NCBI GenBank assembly: GCA_026314275.1
Contig: CP111109.1
Span: forward strand, 2,108,001 to 2,172,000
From: JAGOEY01 sp017997515
Lineage (GTDB): Bacteria > Pseudomonadota > Gammaproteobacteria > Burkholderiales > Burkholderiaceae_C
DNA: 64,000 nucleotides
Direction: 5' to 3'
Positions 1-7,023 of the stretch are shown one piece after another. Position 1 is the stretch's first letter; every line of letters begins with the position of its first letter. The translations under genes were made by a program, and so were the position numbers. The notes below the pieces were generated by a model that made no database searches, was not told the origin of the DNA, and was given only the letters and a program-made list of their open reading frames with translations.

Positions 1-323
1 TCGCCGGCCAGTTCGGCGGGGTCGCGCGGCTGAGCACGCGAAGGAAAGAGGTGCGCCTGGATGCCGGCGCGCACGCGCGCTAGGTCAGCCAGCAGCCGCG
101 GGTAATCGAAGTGGTAGCGCTCGCCCGGCTGGACGGGAGCATGCGCGGCGCTGTCGGCGACGGTGCGCTCCAGCGCGTCGAGTTGGCGCAGCGCCGCGAC
201 CAATTCCTGGCGCTGCGCGGGGGGCTCGGCCAACGCCATCGGGGACTGGCCCAGCAGGAGGGCCGTCACGAGAAAAGTGGGCACGCCGCGATGCGCGGCA
301 CGCAGCCAGGTTGAAGCCACCAT
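1..323 (-). CDS. RAQPRD-family ICE protein (3' end outside window)
   Basis: A small secreted protein of the type IV secretion block of PFGI-1/ICEclc-type ICEs (TIGR01690 family). The visible 107 codons start with a basic N-terminus and a hydrophobic stretch (FLVTALLLG) ending in an ALA cleavage site, which is a good signal peptide. They end in the family-defining RAQPRDP motif followed by AELAGE. The exact molecular role is unknown; the family sits among the mating-pair formation genes and acts in the periplasm by inference. The ATG at 323 is preferred because it gives the complete signal peptide. The gene continues left of position 1. Confidence 0.85.
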   Translation of the reverse strand, partial: MVASTWLRAAHRGVPTFLVTALLLGQSPMALAEPPAQRQELVAALRQLDALERTVADSAAHAPVQPGERYHFDYPRLLADLARVRAGIQAHLFPSRAQPRDPAELAG

Positions 324-445
324 CGCGCCATTCCTGTGTGATCAGCAATGGCTCGATCGTGGAGATCAGGGCTGCTTTAGGCCGCAAACAATAGGAACCC
401 GCGGATGACCGGATTTATGGGAGATATAGACTCCCCGATCGGGAA

Positions 446-751
446 GTGACTCACTCAATACTCGCAAGCCCTATGTTCCTTCTGACGCTCACAGCACTCG
501 CAGTCTTGGCGCTATTCGCGCCAACGTATTTCTGGCTCCTGTCCGAGCGGTGCTACTACTGGCGACATCCGATCGCATGGGTCTTTGACGATGCGATGGT
601 GCAAGGCATCGAGATGCCTACGGAGGTCCTTCTTTCTCCACTGCCCAACAGCGACTTTTCTTGGCAAGGACAAAGGCGCCAGGCAGAGCAGCTACGCTTG
701 CACTACGGGGTTCGTAAACTGAGTGGGCGCCAGCGCAGTGCGTTGATGTAA
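446..751 (+). CDS. Hypothetical small membrane protein
   Basis: A 101-residue reading frame with a GTG start (an ATG 26 bases further in lies in another frame context and has no ribosome site). One transmembrane segment is predicted near residues 10-30 (LLTLTALAVLALFAPTYFWL), followed by a soluble tail. I do not recognise the family. It is the only plus-strand gene in a long minus-strand block and lies exactly in the spacer between the RAQPRD and TIGR03747 genes, which looks like an insertion point for extra DNA. No strong ribosome site is visible, so expression is uncertain. Confidence 0.4.
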   Translation: MTHSILASPMFLLTLTALAVLALFAPTYFWLLSERCYYWRHPIAWVFDDAMVQGIEMPTEVLLSPLPNSDFSWQGQRRQAEQLRLHYGVRKLSGRQRSALM

Positions 752-784
752 TTCATGCTGACGCCGTTGGCAGACCCGAAGGGG

Positions 785-1534
785 TTACAGGTACTTCTTG
801 AAACTGCCTGCGGTCAGGCTCACGGCCAGTCCCAGCAAGGCGGCGCTCGGCAGCAGGATCACCAGCGGATGCACCGAGATCGGCAGCGCCAGGTACGTGA
901 CCCAGGGCAGCACAGCCAGCGGCATCAGGCTGGCTTTCGCGCGGTGGTAGATGAAGCCCGATTCCCGGCCCGCACCGAAGCGCCGCACGTCCCTCCGCAC
1001 TAGGCCGTCGATCAGGCCGACGAACGCCGCAGTGAAGATCAGCGGCAACGTGAGCACCAGGACCAGCAGGCGCACAAGGAAGGTCAGCGTCGTGAAGGCT
1101 GCGGCGATCAGGTAGCTCTCGGTCCAGACATAGGCCTGGCTGATGTAGTAGCGAAAGTTGCGTGTCTGCCCGTGGCTGGGTGCACGGGCGCGCTCGGCGG
1201 TCTGGCTCATGCGCTCCAGCAAGCCCGAGCGCACGAACACCCATTCGTATCCGGTATCCACCAGCTCGTGCGCCGTGCGCCCCGGTTCCTGCACGACCAC
1301 GCTGCGCGTGAAGTGGTTGGACAGGTGCCCCAACTCGTACTGCAACATCTGCTGGGAGTGTCGCCAGCCCTCGTCCTTCCAGAACAGGTGCATTCCGACG
1401 CACTCCACGACAATGGAGAACAGCAGCGAGCCGATCAGCACCCCCAGCAGCCGGAACGGCAAGGTGATGGTGCCGACGATCAGGCCTTGGCGCTGGTTCT
1501 GCTCCCGCTGCGCGGTCGAGGCGGCATCCTTCAT
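785..1534 (-). CDS. ICE membrane protein, TIGR03747 (PFL_4697) family
   Basis: An inner-membrane component of the conjugation apparatus of PFGI-1-type ICEs. The 249 residues have a hydrophobic segment near 20-45 (LIVGTITLPFRLLGVLIGSL) and further hydrophobic segments near 145-175 and 205-240, with a soluble middle part. The start overlaps the traD stop by four bases, so the two genes are translationally coupled. In this ICE family the gene always follows traD, and the protein probably assists or anchors the coupling protein; this is inferred from position. The length is usual for the family. Confidence 0.85.
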   Translation of the reverse strand: MKDAASTAQREQNQRQGLIVGTITLPFRLLGVLIGSLLFSIVVECVGMHLFWKDEGWRHSQQMLQYELGHLSNHFTRSVVVQEPGRTAHELVDTGYEWVFVRSGLLERMSQTAERARAPSHGQTRNFRYYISQAYVWTESYLIAAAFTTLTFLVRLLVLVLTLPLIFTAAFVGLIDGLVRRDVRRFGAGRESGFIYHRAKASLMPLAVLPWVTYLALPISVHPLVILLPSAALLGLAVSLTAGSFKKYL

Positions 1535-3717
1535 GGCGAGGCCTCATTGCCGGCGCTGTCGTCGGTGGCCACCGGGCCAGGTTCGGCCGCAGCGGCATCA
1601 TCCAGCAGGTCGTCGGGCAAGGCCCCGTCCTGCAACGCCGGGGAACTGGTGAACTCCCACCACTGCGTGGCCTCGCTGTAGCTCTGGCGCATGTAGCCCG
1701 CCAGTTGTTGCAGATCCTGCGGCATGACCTCATCGGGGTCCGGTGCCGGCAGCGGCATGCGAACCTTCCAAAGCTGGCCGCCCTGCAACAATGCGAAACA
1801 TTGGCCCTTGGGTAAGGCGACGACGTGCGACGGCTCGATCATCGGCACGCTGGACATGCTGATGCGGTCCTGCGTGTTGCTGGTGAAGTCCGTCGCGCCG
1901 CGGATGTCCGAGCTGTCGGTCGCGCCGGAGACGATGGTGGTCGTATAGACCTCGACCTTCGGCAATTGCCGGGTCAGCAGTTCGGCGGTGGCCGTCTCCC
2001 TGACCCTCAGCATGAACAGATTGTTGAAATTGCCAATCACTTGACCCGCTTTGGCGCGGTTCCCGATACGGGCCTCGATGTCCGAAAGCGTCTGCGTGTA
2101 CGCGGTGACCTGCAGACCGGCGCCGCCGCCTTTGTTGATCAGCGGCACGAACTCGTCACCCATCAGTTCATTGAATTCATCCGCGTGGACGTTGATCGGC
2201 ACGCGCGTGCCAGCCGATGCGCCCGGCAGGCCGTCATCGATCCCGTGCTTGTAGATATGGCCTGCCACCGAAACGAGATCGCTGAACATCGAGTTGCCGA
2301 CCGCTGCGGCGACCTCGGCATCGGATAGCGCGTCCAGGCCCACATAGACGACTGCGCGCTTTCGGATGACCTGCATCCAATCGAAGATCGGGCGCGGGTC
2401 GGCCAGGTCGGAATAGTTCGGGGCCAGGAGCTGCGCGATCTTGCCGCTCGTGAGCTTTTCCAGCAGAGGCAAGAGGCTGGCGACGATCTTGTCGAAATAC
2501 GTCTTGTCGTACCGCACGGCAGAGCGCAAACCGTCCAGCACAGGGTCGTAGTTGCGGGCTTGTGACAGGTACTGCTCCAGCGCCACCACGCGCTTCTCGC
2601 GCCCAATCATGTTGCGCGGGATGTTCTTCTCGTTGAGCTTGGCCTCGATCTGGACGATCACCTCCCAGGCTTTGGGCTCGGTCTTGGCGAAGTAGTGCTG
2701 GGCGTACTCGATGAACAGCGCGTCGATGTTGATGACGTGCCGCTGGATCAGCATGTAGTCCGGGCGCTGCCCCAGTTCCACCAAGGCGCGGGCAATGATG
2801 TTGACGAAGCGCCACGCGAATTCCCTGAAGGCTGCGCTGTTGCCTTCGCCGGAGAGCTGCCCCGCGATGCGGGTGGCGACTTCCGAGATGCGACCGAATC
2901 GGCCTACGGCGTTGTAGCGTGCCGAAATGTCCGGCCACCCCAAATGGAAGACATAGAACTCGCCTTCGCGGCCCGCGCGCTTGGCCTCGACATACATCCG
3001 CTTCAGGAGATCAGCATCTCCTTTGGGGTCGATGACGATCACGACCTCGTGTTCGCCCGCGGCGTTCCTCCGGCGGATGTCTTGAGTGACGAAGAGTTCG
3101 GCCAAACGTGTTTTGCCCACCCTTGTCGTTCCCAAAACCAAGGAGTGGCCCACGCGCTCACCCAGCGGCAGGCTGACGTCCACCTCGTCGGGTTCGATGC
3201 CGTGCAGGCGCGGCAGGCCGCCCACTGGCGGCAGCGGCCGCACCGGATTGAAAGGCACGTCCCAGCCGGTGAGTTTCGATAGCCGGGACAGCGGGAACGG
3301 CGCGAACTCCAGCCGTTCCTCCAGGCGCCGGGCCAGCCGATAGGCCGGCGTCGGCTCGACGTAGCGCCGAAACTCTGGCCGGTACGTCTGCATGAGCCTA
3401 TGGGTGTGTTTCTGCTCCCACAGAAAGCCGCGTCCCACAAACAGACGTTGCTGGCTGACCGGCACGTCCTTGCTGGTCATCACGTAGCGCGGCAGGCGAC
3501 GGATGTTGCGCCGGTAGCGCAGGATGACGCGGGCATCGCGGTAGCGGATCGCGCCATAGGCTCCGAACGCCAGCGCGCTGCCGACACCCATGGCGGGGCT
3601 CAGCGCGAGCGACCACGGGGCCACCAGGGACAGAAACGCGGCGCCTGCACACGCCGCGACGGTATATAGCTCCACCGCTGGGCGAAGCAGAACCTCGACC
3701 GGCTGTTTCCCCGACAT
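1531..3717 (-). CDS. traD: Conjugative coupling protein TraD (SXT/TOL type)
   Basis: A VirD4/TraG-like ATPase that brings the relaxase-bound strand to the secretion channel at the inner membrane. The 728 residues begin with two hydrophobic segments (about 18-57), then a cytoplasmic ATPase domain with Walker A GTTRVGKT at about 196-203 and a Walker B-like region VVIVIDPKGD. Conserved coupling-protein features include the NVHADEFNELMGDEFVPL stretch. The C-terminus is acidic and proline-rich. It overlaps the downstream TIGR03747 gene by four bases and is separated from the upstream TIGR03765 gene by only four bases, so it is part of one transfer operon. Confidence 0.95.
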   Translation of the reverse strand: MSGKQPVEVLLRPAVELYTVAACAGAAFLSLVAPWSLALSPAMGVGSALAFGAYGAIRYRDARVILRYRRNIRRLPRYVMTSKDVPVSQQRLFVGRGFLWEQKHTHRLMQTYRPEFRRYVEPTPAYRLARRLEERLEFAPFPLSRLSKLTGWDVPFNPVRPLPPVGGLPRLHGIEPDEVDVSLPLGERVGHSLVLGTTRVGKTRLAELFVTQDIRRRNAAGEHEVVIVIDPKGDADLLKRMYVEAKRAGREGEFYVFHLGWPDISARYNAVGRFGRISEVATRIAGQLSGEGNSAAFREFAWRFVNIIARALVELGQRPDYMLIQRHVINIDALFIEYAQHYFAKTEPKAWEVIVQIEAKLNEKNIPRNMIGREKRVVALEQYLSQARNYDPVLDGLRSAVRYDKTYFDKIVASLLPLLEKLTSGKIAQLLAPNYSDLADPRPIFDWMQVIRKRAVVYVGLDALSDAEVAAAVGNSMFSDLVSVAGHIYKHGIDDGLPGASAGTRVPINVHADEFNELMGDEFVPLINKGGGAGLQVTAYTQTLSDIEARIGNRAKAGQVIGNFNNLFMLRVRETATAELLTRQLPKVEVYTTTIVSGATDSSDIRGATDFTSNTQDRISMSSVPMIEPSHVVALPKGQCFALLQGGQLWKVRMPLPAPDPDEVMPQDLQQLAGYMRQSYSEATQWWEFTSSPALQDGALPDDLLDDAAAAEPGPVATDDSAGNEASP

Positions 3718-3721
3718 GGCT

Positions 3722-4270
3722 TCATTGCTCGATGCCGGTGGCCGTGACTAGCGCCGGGTAGTGCCGCAGGCCCAAGCGCTCGGCCAAGTCGTCGCCGAAC
3801 ACGGGTGCGAGGGGGACGCCGGGCACCCGTGTGCGCAGCCGCGCCAGGCCCTGAACGGTCTCGACGTTGACCACCAGACCGACCGCGCCGCGCTCGCGCA
3901 ATGAGGCTGCATGGCGGTGCAACCAGGCCTGGGAAGCCTCGTCGTCGCCCACGACCACGAAGGGACGCAGGCCCGGGGCTTCGATCACCCGCCGCGTGAC
4001 GGTGCCGGGCGTGAGCTTGGTGCTGCGCACCGGCAGCATCGCGGCCTCGTCCGCCGGCGTGGCCGGGATCTGAGGCGTCGGGATCGGCGACCGGGCCGGA
4101 GCGTTGGCGCGCGGCTGGAGGTTCAGGGATTCGTAGTACGGTAGCGCCGACGTGCCGCCACGGTCTTCGACCACGATCAGCGGCTCGCCGGCACGCGAGA
4201 CCAGCGGCAGACCCGCCAGCAGCACGAGCAGGCCCTTTGCCGCGAGATGGGCCAGATGGGATTTCGTCAT
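3722..4270 (-). CDS. ICE protein, TIGR03765 (PFL_4695) family
   Basis: A 182-residue exported protein of the ICE transfer block. The N-terminus is a signal peptide (basic MTKSHLAHLAAK, hydrophobic GLLVLLAGLPLVS, then RAG). The mature part holds a proline-rich linker and a C-terminal domain with PFVVVGDDEASQAWLHRH and APVFGDDLAERLGLRHYP, which resembles the thioredoxin-like arrangement of conjugation proteins that handle periplasmic substrates; its function is not established. The frame stays open upstream, but the ATG at 4270 is chosen for its signal peptide and GGAG ribosome site. It overlaps the transglycosylase gene by four bases. Confidence 0.85.
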   Translation of the reverse strand: MTKSHLAHLAAKGLLVLLAGLPLVSRAGEPLIVVEDRGGTSALPYYESLNLQPRANAPARSPIPTPQIPATPADEAAMLPVRSTKLTPGTVTRRVIEAPGLRPFVVVGDDEASQAWLHRHAASLRERGAVGLVVNVETVQGLARLRTRVPGVPLAPVFGDDLAERLGLRHYPALVTATGIEQ

Positions 4271-4857
4271 GGGGAGGTCTCCTGGCGCGCGGCGAGGACC
4301 GCGGCGGTTGCGCGCGCGCCCTGCACGCGCGCGAGGTGGCGGGACACGCTGCGCCGATAGCGGGCGGCGGGCTCGCCACCCGCGGGGCGGTGGTAACGGC
4401 CGATCGCCACCAGCCAGTCCTCGCCGGGGGTGTGCTGTTCTTTCAGGATCTCGGCGGCGATGGCGAGATTGCGGTACGGGTCGAGCAGATCGCATGCGCT
4501 GGCGTAGCGCTGCTGGTGGTAGCCGAGGTTGATCTGGCCCAGACCCGCGTCGATGCGCGTGTTCGGCGTGGAGCGCATGGCCTGCTGCAAACCGGCGCAG
4601 GCGTCGGCGCGGGTCGCATAGCGGCGCGATTGGCCGGCGACGTTGAGGGACCACGGCCACGGGACGATGCGCTCGTTGCGCCGGATGCCGCTCTCCTGCA
4701 AGGCCACGGCGTAGAGCACCGTCGAGGGAATGCCCGCGCGCTGGGCGGCAAGCTGGTAGGCCGGTGGCGGAACCTCCTGCGCCTGGGCGGCGCAGGCGCA
4801 GAGGCCAGCAGCGAGCACCAGAGCGCGCAACGGCGCCGTCAGGGTTGGCGCTGCCAT
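4267..4857 (-). CDS. Lytic transglycosylase (SLT domain) of the conjugation system
   Basis: A VirB1-like muramidase that opens peptidoglycan for the transfer channel. The 196 residues carry an N-terminal signal peptide ending AQAQE, then an SLT domain: the catalytic glutamate is in VALQESGIRR, followed by the family motifs GLGQINLGYH and NLAIAAEILKE. Length and layout fit ICE-encoded transglycosylases. It overlaps its neighbours on both sides (4 and 19 bases), showing tight operon packing. The assignment to the SLT fold is secure; the link to conjugation comes from position. Confidence 0.9.
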   Translation of the reverse strand: MAAPTLTAPLRALVLAAGLCACAAQAQEVPPPAYQLAAQRAGIPSTVLYAVALQESGIRRNERIVPWPWSLNVAGQSRRYATRADACAGLQQAMRSTPNTRIDAGLGQINLGYHQQRYASACDLLDPYRNLAIAAEILKEQHTPGEDWLVAIGRYHRPAGGEPAARYRRSVSRHLARVQGARATAAVLAARQETSP

Positions 4858-5564
4858 TGGCCGTTCACTTCGCGCACGACCGCAGGCAAATCGCCGGGCA
4901 GGCCCAGCGACAGCCAGCGGCCGCCGTCGTGGTTGAGCGTGATGCTGCCGCTACGCACCCGTGCCGCGTCGATCTGTGCGCGCTTGGCCCAGTCGCGGAT
5001 GCGCGCGTCGTCCTGGCGGCTGCCGACCATGTACAGGTCGAACTCGGTACCCGAGGATTGCAGGCGCTGCACGAGCTGTCCGCAGGCCACGCAGCCGTCC
5101 TTGACGAACACTGCCATGCGGCCGCTGCCGCGCACTGCGCCGGCGCTGGGCTTGTCGTCAGGCAGGTTCACCCGTTGCATGTCGGGGTTCAGGCGCTGCC
5201 AGGCTTCGTCATAGGCACGTTGATAGGCAAGCAGCTTCTCGACGCGGCGCGCTTCGATTTGCACCTGCAGTTCTGCGTAGCGCCGCCGTTCCTCGTCGGT
5301 GCGGGCCTCGATACCCAGGGCGGACAGCGGGTCCAAGTTGGGCGAGTAGATGCCTAGCGGCCCGTCCATCAACTCGCGATAGCGCGTCCATTCCTGCGGT
5401 TGCAGGCCCCACCCGCTTGCTACCTGGTCGCCCGGGGTTCGGGTGACCAGCGGACGCTCCTGGCTCTGCGCATTGCGGGCCGGGGCGGTGGCCGGCTGCT
5501 GCGCCCAGGCGGGCAACTGGGCGGATGCCAGCAGGAGCGCGGAAAGGATGATCGACGGCTTCAT
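4839..5564 (-). CDS. ICE protein, TIGR03759 (PFL_4693) family
   Basis: A 241-residue exported protein conserved in PFGI-1-type ICEs. It has a clear signal peptide (IILSALLLASAQLPAWA), then the family signature GWGLQPQEWTRYRELMDGP, a charged helical region (about 90-125), and a C-terminal thioredoxin-like domain with the CxxC pair VKDGCVACGQLV and an SITLNHDGGRWL strand. It is probably a periplasmic redox or assembly factor of the transfer machine, by analogy with TrbC/TraF proteins; this is inference. The ATG at 5564 gives the complete signal peptide. Confidence 0.85.
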   Translation of the reverse strand: MKPSIILSALLLASAQLPAWAQQPATAPARNAQSQERPLVTRTPGDQVASGWGLQPQEWTRYRELMDGPLGIYSPNLDPLSALGIEARTDEERRRYAELQVQIEARRVEKLLAYQRAYDEAWQRLNPDMQRVNLPDDKPSAGAVRGSGRMAVFVKDGCVACGQLVQRLQSSGTEFDLYMVGSRQDDARIRDWAKRAQIDAARVRSGSITLNHDGGRWLSLGLPGDLPAVVREVNGQWQRQP

Positions 5565-5578
5565 GTGGTGTGCTCCGG

Positions 5579-6229
5579 TCAGGGAATCGCCACGCGACGG
5601 GTCTGGTCGCCGGCCTGGAACACGGCGGTGTTGCCCTCAATCGCCTGTAAGCGCCACGGGCCGAGCGCATCACCTGGCAGCAGCACCTGAAGCTGGTCGG
5701 GCGTGAAGTCCGCGCTGCTCGGCGCGACGGACACGCTGCGCTGGCCAGCGCGCAATTCGGCGCCGACGACGCGGAACGGAAGCGGCGGCGGTTCGGGCTT
5801 GGCGGCGGCCTTGCCCGATGCGCGCGGCTGGGCGGGTGCGGCGGCGCGCGGAACGGGCGCAGCGGTCTGGCGCGCCTTGATCTGCTCGACCTCCGCGCGC
5901 AGCGCCTGAAGGTCGTCGGCAGCGGCATAGCCGCTCAGCGTTTTCTCAACCTGGGCTGCGCGTGCTTCCAAGACTTGGCGGGTGTCTTTGAGGTCTGCCG
6001 CCGTTGCGACGGCCGGACGCTGCTGGATGGCCTCGATCGACTCGACCAGGCCCGCCGACCGGGCTTCCAGGCGTTGCAGGCGGGAATCGAGCCGTTCCTG
6101 GTCGGCCTGGTCGTTCATGGTCTGGTAGCCCAAGGCTACGAAGACGCTGAGGCCGATCAGCCAGAGCCATAGAAGGCTCTGCACCACCACGGCGGCGGCC
6201 GGGCGCCGGGAAGCCTGCGGGGCGTTCAT
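5579..6229 (-). CDS. ICE coiled-coil membrane protein, function unknown
   Basis: A 216-residue protein with one N-terminal transmembrane helix (VVVQSLLWLWLIGLSVFVAL, about 14-33), a long predicted coiled coil (about 38-115, regular leucines and charged residues), a proline/alanine-rich linker, and a small C-terminal domain (PFRVVGAELRAGQRSVSVAP onward). The layout resembles envelope-spanning proteins such as PilP/PilN partners of type IV pili, and the neighbour is PilL, but I recognise no named family. The ATG at 6229 is chosen because it overlaps the pilL stop by four bases and starts just before the membrane helix. Confidence 0.7.
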   Translation of the reverse strand: MNAPQASRRPAAAVVVQSLLWLWLIGLSVFVALGYQTMNDQADQERLDSRLQRLEARSAGLVESIEAIQQRPAVATAADLKDTRQVLEARAAQVEKTLSGYAAADDLQALRAEVEQIKARQTAAPVPRAAAPAQPRASGKAAAKPEPPPLPFRVVGAELRAGQRSVSVAPSSADFTPDQLQVLLPGDALGPWRLQAIEGNTAVFQAGDQTRRVAIP

Positions 6230-6853
6230 GGCTGGCCTCCCGAAACCGAAGGCTCCAGCGGGAACGTCTGCACCGCCTCGGCGGCGGGTGGCTCGGATGC
6301 GGGTTCGATAGCCGCGCTGTCGCCGGGGCGCTCGAAGCAAATCTGCCGTGCGCGATCATCCGCGTGCAGTTCCCAGGCCGGGCCAGCCAGTGTGAGCAGC
6401 GCATCGCGCAAGGTCATGGGGCCGAGGTGCAGGTGCGCCGCCGGCAGCGGCAGCGCATACAGCTCGATTACCGCGTGCGCCGTCTGGCACAGGCCGTAAC
6501 CGCTGCGCTTGAGTACATGCCGCAGCCCATCGCCGACGGTGGCGCGGGCATCTTCGGGCATGGATACGTCGATGGTCTGCAACAGCAGGTCCCGCTGCGC
6601 CGCCGTGGGCGCTAGCTCGACCAGCGTGTAGCGACCGTAGCGCACAACGGGGATGTACTCGGGCGTCTCGGGTCTCGGGTTCGGGCGCGGCCGAGACTTC
6701 CTCGATGGCATCAGGCGCGGGCGGCGCAGTCGTCGTCGCGCAGCCGCCAGCCAGCACCGACCAGAGCAGGCCGAGGACTCCCGCCAGCAGGCGGCGTTCG
6801 GGATGGTGAAACCAAGGTGGAGAGGGGCACATAAGCTCGGCGTCCTGAAACAT
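6226..6853 (-). pseudogene. pilL: PilL N-terminal-type lipoprotein, frameshifted
   Basis: The ICE type IV pilus lipoprotein PilL (TIGR03748 type) is present in two reading frames. The first frame, from the ATG at 6853, encodes a lipoprotein signal with lipobox LAGGC followed by ATTTAPPAPDA. The second encodes the conserved body: YIPVVRYGRYTLVELAPTAA, then VSMPEDARATVGDGLRHVL and a C-terminal secretin-like N-domain. The frames join at 6666-6679, where TCTCGGG is repeated in tandem; removing one 7-base copy restores one continuous protein reading APEPETPEYIPVV. The gene is therefore inactive unless the repeat slips back. An ATG at 6832 is an alternative start. It overlaps the next gene by four bases. 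Confidence 0.8.
6666..6679. repeat. 7-bp tandem duplication that breaks pilL
   Basis: TCTCGGG occurs twice without spacing and is followed by the near copy TTCGGG. The repeat count decides whether the lipoprotein signal and the PilL body share one frame. Confidence 0.9.
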
Positions 6854-6929
6854 CGAGCCCTCACCATCGCCGCTAAGGCCGGGGGCAGCAGCAAACAATG
6901 CGAACCACGCTGCGTCCGATTTGCCGACA

Positions 6930-6969
6930 TAAAAAAACAGCCACGTCCACGGAAACCGTGGGCGTGGCT
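6930..6969 (-). terminator. Rho-independent terminator of the helicase transcript
   Basis: On the minus strand a strong hairpin (CAGCCACG and CCACGG arms around GTTT) is followed by seven T residues. It lies about 55 bases past the helicase stop codon. Confidence 0.85.
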
Positions 6970-7023
6970 GCTAGGTGGGAACAACAGAAAGCCGGCGGCG
7001 CTAGGCCGGCGATGGCGTAGGGA

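Noticed and set aside
6226..6984. A single 252-residue minus-strand gene covering pilL from 6984
   Set aside because: Its first 90 residues are out of frame with the lipoprotein signal and cross the helicase terminator; the two-frame explanation with the 7-base duplication fits better.
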